Below, in pieces: positions 33,375-38,974 of a DNA stretch of 38,974 nucleotides. Positions within the stretch are counted from its first letter, which is position 1. Every line of letters begins with the position of its first letter. Made by a program: the position numbers and the translations under genes. Location: assembly GCA_002747875.1 (NCBI GenBank), contig PDQT01000082.1, forward strand, positions 1 to 38,974, in the 5' to 3' direction. The DNA comes from a bacterium DOLZORAL124_64_63 (lineage in GTDB: Bacteria > Krumholzibacteriota > Krumholzibacteriia > LZORAL124-64-63). A model generated the notes under the pieces. It was not told the DNA's origin. It worked only from the letters and a program-made list of their open reading frames with translations, and did no database searches.

Positions 33375-34874
33375 ATGCGCTACGTTGCGCGCAACCAGCC
33401 CCTCGCCACCCTAGAATCGGAGCCGTCCGTGACCACCAAACGCCCCCGCTTCCAGATCCCCCATGTTTTCGTGCTCCTGCTGGGGGTCATCCTGCTCTGC
33501 TCTCTGCTGACCTGGGTCATCCCCTCGGGGGCTTACGACCGCGAAACCAAGGTCATCGAAGGGCACGAGCGCACCCTGCTGGTGCCCGGCACCTACGCCC
33601 CCTTGCCCAAGCACTATTCCCTGGAGGGGGCCCTGCTGGGCGACGAAGCCCCAGGCCATGCCGCGCCCGTCGGCCTGGTGGATTTCCTGGCCGCCGTGCC
33701 GCGCGGCATGGAGGGCGCCGCGGACATCATCTTCTTCATCTTCATCATCGGGGGCACCTTCGGCATCCTGCAGCGGACGGGGGTCATCACCGCGTCCATC
33801 GACCGATTGCTGCGCAAGCTGGGCAACCGCGGCAGCCTGCTGACCGCGGTGCTGATGGTGGTGCTGGGCATCGGCGGTTCCACCCTGGGCATGGGCGAGG
33901 AATTCATCCCCCTGGTCCCCGTCTTCCTCATCGTCAGCAAACGGCTGGGCTACGACCGGATCTACGGCATGGCCCTGGTGATCGTGGCCACGGAGGTGGG
34001 TTTCGCGGCCTCCACCCTGAACCCCTTCACCGTGTGCGTGGCCCAGGGCATCGCCGAACTGCCCCTGACCAGCGGCATGGGCTTCCGCATCGTCTTCTTC
34101 GCCTGCGCCATGGCCCTGGCCATCACCTACCTCATCCTGTACGGCAGGCGCATCCAGGCCGACCCGGCCCGCTCCTGCATGCCCGATGATCCCTTCGAGA
34201 TCGAGGCCGGCGGCGAGGCGGCCGCCCACTATCATCCCCACCACACGGCCATCCTCATCATGGGCACCGTCATCTTCCTGTTCGTGGTCTTCGCGGTGCA
34301 GCAGTACGGCTGGTGGATGGACCGCATGGCCGGCGGTTTCCTGCTGATCGGCATCCTGGCGGCGGCCATGGCGCGGCTGCCCCTGGAAGAGGCCACCAAG
34401 GCCTTCGTCAAAGGGATGGAGGAGATGGTGGTGGCCGCCCTGGTGGTGGGCTTCGCCAAGGGGATCAGCGTGGTGCTGGCCGACGGGCAGATCATGGACA
34501 CCATCGTGCACGGCGCCGCGACTATGCTGTCCACCGTGCCCCGCTACTTCGCGGCCATCGGCATGCTCTGTTTCCAGAGCACCCTGAACCTGCTGATCCC
34601 CTCGGGTAGCGGGCAGGCCGCCGTGACGATGCCCCTGATGGCGCCCCTTTCGGACATCCTGGGCATCACGCGGCAGACCGCGGTCTTCGCCTTCACCTGC
34701 GGCGACGGATTCAGCAACTCCGTCATCCCCACAAGCGGCATCCTGATGGCCATGCTCTCCTTGGCCAAGATTCCCTACGGGCGCTGGCTGCGCTTCATGC
34801 TGCCTCTGTTCGGTCTGCTGATGCTGCTGTCGGCCCTCTTCCTGACGATCGCCGTCGCCATCGGGTACAGATGA
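33375..34874 (+). CDS. YfcC/DcuC-superfamily membrane transporter
   Basis: 499 aa from the ATG at 33375 (AGAGG 4 bp upstream). A GTG at 33429 with GGAG 6 bp upstream would give an N-terminus (MTTKRPRFQIPHVFVLL) closer to the family norm, so the true start may be there. About 12 hydrophobic helices are visible, with the YfcC-type first helix followed by WVIPSGAYDR, a GIGGSTLGMGEEFIPLVPV helical hairpin and, near the end, LIPSGSGQAAVTMPLMAPLSD. A polar His-rich loop (AAAHYHPHH) is near residue 290. Relatives carry C4-dicarboxylates, amino acids or peptides; substrate is not predictable. It overlaps the methyltransferase gene by 4 bp. Confidence 0.88.
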   Translation: MRYVARNQPLATLESEPSVTTKRPRFQIPHVFVLLLGVILLCSLLTWVIPSGAYDRETKVIEGHERTLLVPGTYAPLPKHYSLEGALLGDEAPGHAAPVGLVDFLAAVPRGMEGAADIIFFIFIIGGTFGILQRTGVITASIDRLLRKLGNRGSLLTAVLMVVLGIGGSTLGMGEEFIPLVPVFLIVSKRLGYDRIYGMALVIVATEVGFAASTLNPFTVCVAQGIAELPLTSGMGFRIVFFACAMALAITYLILYGRRIQADPARSCMPDDPFEIEAGGEAAAHYHPHHTAILIMGTVIFLFVVFAVQQYGWWMDRMAGGFLLIGILAAAMARLPLEEATKAFVKGMEEMVVAALVVGFAKGISVVLADGQIMDTIVHGAATMLSTVPRYFAAIGMLCFQSTLNLLIPSGSGQAAVTMPLMAPLSDILGITRQTAVFAFTCGDGFSNSVIPTSGILMAMLSLAKIPYGRWLRFMLPLFGLLMLLSALFLTIAVAIGYR

Positions 34875-35674
34875 TGAGCGAGCAACGAGAACACCGCCGG
34901 CAAGGGCTTTACGCCGACCCCATGCTCTACGACATTCTGCACGCCCCCAACACGGCGCGGGAGGTCACGGCCCTGGAGCGTGTCGAACGGGCCTTCGCCG
35001 CCAGGCCGCCGGCCGCGCACAGGCTGTGGTTCGAACCGGCCTGCGGCACCGGCCGCTATCTGCGTGTGGCCGCCGGCCGGGGACGCCGGGTGGCGGGCTT
35101 CGATCGGGATCCCGGCCAGGTGGCCTATGCCCGCCGGCGGGTATCCGACACCTTCGTGGCGGACATGCGCGACTTCGCGGACGCCGCCCTGGAAGCCGGC
35201 TTCCCGCCGGGGTGCGCCGACTTCGCCTTCAATCCCGTCAATTCCATCCGGCATCTGGCCGACGATGCCGAGATGCGGGACCACCTGGCCCAGATGGCCG
35301 CCATCCTCAAACCCGGAGCCCTGTACGTGGTGGGCATCAGCCTGACGGATTACGATTGGCTTTTCGAAGATGAGGACCTGTGGGAAGGGGCCCGGGGGCG
35401 CTGCCGGGTCAGCCAGCTGGTCAACTACCTGCCCCCCGTGCCGGGGACCGAGCGCGCGCGCGTGGAAACCGTCATCAGCCACCTGACGGTCACCCGCCCC
35501 CGGGGCCAGGAGCACTTCGACGACCGCTACGATCTGCGCACCTACAGCCGCCGGGAGTGGGACGCGCTGATCGCCGCCTCGGCCCTGGGCCATGCCGGCA
35601 GCTGCGATGCTTTCGGGTACCCCCTGGGGGAGCGGGTCCTGCCCTACCAACTGGAGGTTCTGGTCCGGAAGTAA
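34871..35674 (+). CDS. class I SAM-dependent methyltransferase
   Basis: 267 aa. The ATG at 34871 overlaps the transporter's TGA (ATGA), showing translational coupling; a second ATG at 34874 follows at once. Motif I, the SAM-binding loop, is FEPACGTGRYLRVAAGRGRRV (about 55-74), followed by the acidic residue of GFDRDP (about 77). A post-I stretch DTFVADMRDF and motif IV-like CADFAFNPVNSIRHL follow. The N-terminus, GLYADPMLYDILHAP, matches small-molecule methyltransferases of this type. Nothing shows the substrate. The coupling to a transporter is the main clue to its role. Confidence 0.85.
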   Translation: MMSEQREHRRQGLYADPMLYDILHAPNTAREVTALERVERAFAARPPAAHRLWFEPACGTGRYLRVAAGRGRRVAGFDRDPGQVAYARRRVSDTFVADMRDFADAALEAGFPPGCADFAFNPVNSIRHLADDAEMRDHLAQMAAILKPGALYVVGISLTDYDWLFEDEDLWEGARGRCRVSQLVNYLPPVPGTERARVETVISHLTVTRPRGQEHFDDRYDLRTYSRREWDALIAASALGHAGSCDAFGYPLGERVLPYQLEVLVRK

Positions 35675-35721
35675 GAGAGGACGCGCCCGGCAATCGGCAA
35701 AGCCCCGACAGGGTCCCAGCG

Positions 35722-36531
35722 TCACTCCTCCTTGCGGTACAGCCCTTCCACCTTGCGCGTGCTGGTGGTGATCCCCCGGATCAGGGCCGAACTGAATCCC
35801 TGATGCTCCATCTCGTTCAGCCCGCTGATGGTGGCCCCCCGCGGAGTGGTCACCCGATCGATCTCCCGTTCCGGGTGCAGGCCGCGCTCCTTGAGCAGGG
35901 CGGCGGCGCCCAGGGCCGTTTGCGCCGCCATGGCCAGGGCATCGGCCGAATGGAAACCGATCTCGATGCCCCCCTGGCTGGCCGCCCGGATGGCCCGCAG
36001 GAAGAACGCCGTGCCACAGGCGCACAGGGCGGTGGCCGGCCCCATCTGCTCCTCACGGATGACCAGGGTGCCGCCCAGGGGCTTGAAGACGGCGGCGGCC
36101 AGATCCAGCGCCGGCCCCTGCCCGGCCAGGCAGGTCATGCTTTGCCCCACGGCGATGGCCGTGTTGGGCATGGCCCGCACCACCGGCACGGCCTGGCCCA
36201 CGATATCCCTGATGGCGCTGATCTGCGCCCCCGTCACCACCGAGACCAGGATGTGCCGTTCCGGGTCCAGGGCCGGGCGGATCTCCCGCAACAGGCCATT
36301 GAGTTGCCCGGGTTCCACCGCCAGCACCACCAGGTCATGGGTCGCCAGGGCGGCCAGGTTGTCGGCGGTGGTCGGGAAACCTTCGGCGGCCCTCTCGGCC
36401 AGTTTTTCGGCGTGGCGGCGGGTCAGGGTGATGGCGGCGGCGGGCAGGGCCCCCGCATTGACCAGCCCCCGCGCGATGGCGGTGCCGATGTTGCCGGCGC
36501 CCAGAATGGCCAGTTTGGTGATGGGGTTCAT
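35722..36531 (-). CDS. proC: pyrroline-5-carboxylate reductase
   Basis: 269 aa; the ATG at 36531 has AGGAGA upstream and opens with the nucleotide-binding KLAILGAGNIGTAIARGL (about 6-24). Later family motifs are LVVLAVEPGQL, VRAMPNTAIAVGQSMT (about 145-160), and the substrate-site TTPRGATISGLNEME (about 230-244), near the end as expected. It catalyses the last step of proline synthesis, reducing pyrroline-5-carboxylate with NAD(P)H in the cytoplasm. Length is typical. It stands alone; the DUF4097 gene upstream on the same strand is separated by a terminator. Confidence 0.95.
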   Translation of the reverse strand: MNPITKLAILGAGNIGTAIARGLVNAGALPAAAITLTRRHAEKLAERAAEGFPTTADNLAALATHDLVVLAVEPGQLNGLLREIRPALDPERHILVSVVTGAQISAIRDIVGQAVPVVRAMPNTAIAVGQSMTCLAGQGPALDLAAAVFKPLGGTLVIREEQMGPATALCACGTAFFLRAIRAASQGGIEIGFHSADALAMAAQTALGAAALLKERGLHPEREIDRVTTPRGATISGLNEMEHQGFSSALIRGITTSTRKVEGLYRKEE

Positions 36532-36621
36532 GCTCTCTCCTAAAGCTGAAGGGATTAAGGGCACGCTGATTGTACGCCAATCCCGACGCGGCTGCATCCC
36601 AGGAAAAAACGGATAGAAATG

Positions 36622-36656
36622 GAAAACCGGGCCCTCCCAGAAGAGGAAAGACCCGG
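36622..36656 (-). terminator. terminator of the DUF4097 gene
   Basis: CCGGGCC (36627-36633) pairs with GACCCGG (36650-36656), one G-U pair; on the minus strand UUUU follows. It lies 20 bp past the stop codon at 36676. Confidence 0.65.
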
Positions 36657-36675
36657 AAAAATTGCCGCCGACAAA

Positions 36676-37740
36676 CTATTTCACGGTGATGGAGCCACTG
36701 CCCGCGTCCAGGTCCACCGAGGCTTCGCCGGAGCCCACCACCAGCTTCATCTCGTGGTCGCTTTTGTGCTCCACCACCGCATCCTGCCGCTCCAGGTTCA
36801 GGCTGCCGCTACCGTTTTCCGCCAGGATGCTGGCGCTGGCGTCCGCGGGCAACTCCAGGGTGATGGAACCGCTGCCCGTGTCCACCCGGAAATCGCCGCC
36901 GCCCATCCGGTCCAGCTGCAACTGAACCGATCCGCTGCCCGTGTCGATGTGGGCCTGGTCCGCGCGCACCCCGCGGGCCCGCACCGGACCGCTGCCCGTA
37001 TCGATGACCAGTTGCCGGCAATCGATATCGGCGGCCTCCACGGAGCCGCTGCCCGTGTCCACCAGCAAGGCGGGTCCCGCGCAGCCGGAAACGCCCACGC
37101 TCCCGCTGCCCGTATCCACCGTCAGGCGCCCTTCCATGCCGATCACCCGCACCGCGCCGCTGCCCGTGTCGCAGAGCAGGGCGCCCGCCATGTCACGGGC
37201 GGTGATGGGACCGAAGTGGCTGTCCAGGACCAGGTCCGCGTCCACGTCGCGGGCCTCGATGGTCCCCGCGCCCAGCTTCACCGTGACCGCGTGGTCGGCA
37301 GGCACTTCCACCCGCGCATCGACCCAGATTTCCGGGCCATCGCCCTCGCCGCGCACCGTGATTTTCCGGTCGCCGCCGAAGAGACGGCGCCACCAGGAAT
37401 CACTCCCCTTTTTCCCATAGTGGAAGGAAGCCACCGAGCCGGAGCCCATGGCGGGATAAACGTATTCGCGGTGATCCTGGATGGGGAATTGGATGGCCAG
37501 GACATCCCCGTCGCCATCGGTCCGCGTATCGAAGGTGATCAGATCCTGATCGGCGTCCTTGCCCCGCACCTGGAGGCTGACCTTGATCCTGTCCCCGCCG
37601 GCGGGGACCACCTCCACCTTCCCGATCATGTTCCGGATCTGCAAGGCGTCCGCGTCGAAATCGAAGGTCTGATGGAACTCTCCGGCCAGGGCGCAAGCGG
37701 CCGGCAGCAGGATGAGGATAAGCGTTGCCAGTAGGCGCAT
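36676..37740 (-). CDS. DUF4097-type exported beta-repeat protein
   Basis: 354 aa. I start at the ATG at 37740 since AAGGAG lies 6 bp before it; the ATG two codons earlier falls against that site. A signal peptide (LLATLILILLPAACALA) leads to a mature protein without membrane segments. From about residue 185 to the end a 20-23 residue unit recurs about nine times, most often with DTGSGSV at its turn (also DTGSGAV, DTGSGPV, ENGSGSL, DAGSGSI). This is the stacked-strand, right-handed beta-helix-like pattern of DUF4097 (putative adhesin) proteins. DTGSG here is a turn motif, not an aspartic protease site. Location is probably periplasmic or cell surface. It is separate from proC by a terminator. 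Confidence 0.82.
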   Translation of the reverse strand: MRLLATLILILLPAACALAGEFHQTFDFDADALQIRNMIGKVEVVPAGGDRIKVSLQVRGKDADQDLITFDTRTDGDGDVLAIQFPIQDHREYVYPAMGSGSVASFHYGKKGSDSWWRRLFGGDRKITVRGEGDGPEIWVDARVEVPADHAVTVKLGAGTIEARDVDADLVLDSHFGPITARDMAGALLCDTGSGAVRVIGMEGRLTVDTGSGSVGVSGCAGPALLVDTGSGSVEAADIDCRQLVIDTGSGPVRARGVRADQAHIDTGSGSVQLQLDRMGGGDFRVDTGSGSITLELPADASASILAENGSGSLNLERQDAVVEHKSDHEMKLVVGSGEASVDLDAGSGSITVK

Positions 37741-37860
37741 GGTCATCTCCTTGGGAACAGGTCAGAGAGGCGGGGTCCGGTATTCGCAAAGAAGACGCGC
37801 GCCAAGAGCAGAAGGTTGCAAACGGATATTTCCCGGCCGGGCCAAGACACGCAAGCGCGC

Positions 37861-37895
37861 AAAAAAAACGCGCCCGCCGGAAACAGCGGGCGCGT
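37861..37895 (-). terminator. strong rho-independent terminator
   Basis: A perfect 10-bp stem, ACGCGCCCGC (37868-37877) with GCGGGCGCGT (37886-37895), and an 8-nt loop are followed on the minus strand by seven or eight U. It ends the transcript of the small helical protein. Confidence 0.92.
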
Positions 37896-37921
37896 CACAC
37901 GAGATCGGGATCAACCGCAGG

Positions 37922-38119
37922 CTAACTCGCGGTTGTTTCCTCGGGGAAAGCCTCCTCGAACCTCTTGTTCAATTCCTCGATTTTCGCCTTGGCGCGCTGC
38001 CGGGCCGCGTCCGCCTCTTCGGGCGTGCGGGCCAGGTTGATGTTGGTCAGACCTTCCTCCAAGGCCTGCTGCATCCGCGTGAAGTGGACCTCACGAGCGC
38101 GATTGATATCAAAACCCAT
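37922..38119 (-). CDS. small charged helical protein, unknown
   Basis: 65 aa; ATG at 38119 with AAGGGG 6 bp upstream. The chain is rich in Glu, Arg, Ala and Lys and is predicted by eye to be one long or two antiparallel helices (TPEEADAARQRAKAKIEELN), with possible coiled coil. No signal peptide or Cys. A strong terminator 27 bp after the stop supports a real single-gene transcript. No family recognised. Confidence 0.7.
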   Translation of the reverse strand: MGFDINRAREVHFTRMQQALEEGLTNINLARTPEEADAARQRAKAKIEELNKRFEEAFPEETTAS

Positions 38120-38415
38120 CTCTACCCCTTGGCCGTCCGGGCGGGACCCGGTGTCATCGCCGGAAAAACTCTATGCTGATTTCCTGTGTTGCACGATCTG
38201 TTCCCCGGGGATTCGGCCCGGTAAGAATGCCCTTGAGGAAAAATGTGCCGGGCGGGGTCACGCGGGAGGCGGCTTCAGGCCGGGATTTGCGGGAATGCTC
38301 TTCCGAAGGAACGCCTCTGGCCCCAAGCGACGGAAAAATTGTTCCACTGGACGGTGTGGCGCGGCCCTGGCATTCGGGGCGGATCGGCGACCAGAAGTTG
38401 GGCGACCAGGGTGGT
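38120..38415. other. intergenic region, nothing clear
   Basis: About 300 bp between the EamA stop and the small helical gene, both leftward. It should hold the small gene's promoter, but I see no convincing -35/-10 pair, no strong hairpin and no gene. Confidence 0.5.
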
Positions 38416-38974
38416 TCATTTACCGCCACGGGGCTCCACCTGGGCCAGGATGGTGCCCCCCAGCATCAGGGCGCAGCCCAGCAGTCCCGTGTCGGTGAGG
38501 GTTTCCCCCAGCAACACCCAACCGCCGACGGCCGCGAACACCCCCTCCAGGCTCAGCACCAAGGCGGCATAGGCCGGATGGGCCCGGCGCTGCCCCACGA
38601 TTTGCAGCGTGAAGGCCACCCCCGTGCTCATCACCCCGGCATAGAGGATGGGCCCGGCGGCGGCCCGGATGGCCGCCCAGCTCAGCGTTTCGAACAGCAG
38701 GGCGCCCGCCAGACTCAGCAGGCTGCAGAGGGCGAACTGGATCACCGCCAGAGCCAGGGGATTGGTGCGGTTGGCGTAGCGCCCCACGCCCAGCACGTGC
38801 AGGGCCCAGAAGACGGCCCCCGCCAGGACCAGGCCATCGCCAAGACCGATGCGAAGCAGGCCGGCACGGCCCAACCCCTCGCCACTCAGCCCCTCGCCGC
38901 TCAGCAGGTACAGCCCCACGGCGGCCAGCACCACGCCGCACCAGACCACCGGTCGCGTGCGCAGCCCCCGCACC
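38416..38974 (-). CDS. EamA/DMT superfamily transporter, C-terminal part (truncated at window edge)
   Basis: The last 185 or so residues of an EamA transporter; its start lies beyond the right edge. The visible part begins around the middle of the usual ten-helix fold and includes the second EamA half: LVLAGAVFWALHVLGVGRY, then AGVMSTGVAFTLQIVGQRRAHPAYAALVLSLEGVFAAVGGWVLLGE, a very typical end for this family. An insertion-like Gly/Glu duplication (GEGLSGEGL) lies in the loop before the fifth or sixth helix. The protein is about equally unlike the EamA protein at 10776, so it is a separate paralogue. Substrate unknown. Confidence 0.88.
   Translation of the reverse strand, partial: VRGLRTRPVVWCGVVLAAVGLYLLSGEGLSGEGLGRAGLLRIGLGDGLVLAGAVFWALHVLGVGRYANRTNPLALAVIQFALCSLLSLAGALLFETLSWAAIRAAAGPILYAGVMSTGVAFTLQIVGQRRAHPAYAALVLSLEGVFAAVGGWVLLGETLTDTGLLGCALMLGGTILAQVEPRGGK

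Noticed and set aside
36676..37740. Aspartic protease site from repeated DTGSG
   Set aside because: The motif recurs every 20-23 residues at beta turns in a DUF4097 pattern and lacks the rest of an aspartic protease fold.

Overview
The window is GC-rich, gene-dense bacterial DNA from a Gram-negative organism. Signs of an outer membrane include an Omp85-type barrel ending in Phe, a lipobox protein, several signal peptides and a periplasmic c-type cytochrome assembly protein. Many genes start with TTG or GTG behind good Shine-Dalgarno sites. The mix (fused CcsBA, tricorn protease, S9 and S8 peptidases, NtrY/NtrX-type pair, DUF4097) suits an uncultured FCB-type or deltaproteobacteria-like lineage. 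Nothing here fixes the phylum: there is no rRNA or ribosomal-protein gene. I see no tRNA, CRISPR array, insertion sequence or prophage.

Layout. 1-61: start of a leftward gene cut by the edge. 178-4011: rightward L,D-transpeptidase, overlapping Mur-ligase-like gene and a histone-deacetylase-family gene with a large extra C-terminal domain. 4021-7263: leftward tail-anchored TPR protein and exported S9 peptidase. 7445-9246: rightward stand-alone glycogen-binding (CBM48) protein, GntR-type regulator and an unknown. 9278-11675: divergent CCA-adding-type nucleotidyltransferase and EamA transporter, separated by three 15-bp tandem repeats. 11706-16254: divergent subtilisin-like lipoprotein and a chemoreceptor-like protein whose tail repeats a short NIFMLNKPKKK motif; a perfect inverted repeat lies between them. 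16335-20523: leftward ccsBA and an unknown. 20524-23919: an AT-richer regulatory gap, then a small secreted protein overlapping a TPR/AAA+ regulator that resembles sigma-54 activators but lacks their key motifs. 23989-29620: leftward kinase, NtrC-type regulator, CBM48-barrel outer membrane protein, DUF4390 protein and YjbQ. 29955-35674: leftward tricorn protease, then rightward YfcC-type transporter and methyltransferase. 35722-38974: leftward proC, DUF4097 protein, small helical protein and the end of a second EamA transporter.

Most genes look like housekeeping or envelope functions. The parts that look least described are the repeat-tailed chemoreceptor-like protein paired with the subtilisin lipoprotein, the degenerate sigma-54-type regulator with its own palindromic boxes, the CBM48-Omp85 fusion under an NtrYX-type pair, and the two-domain HDAC protein.
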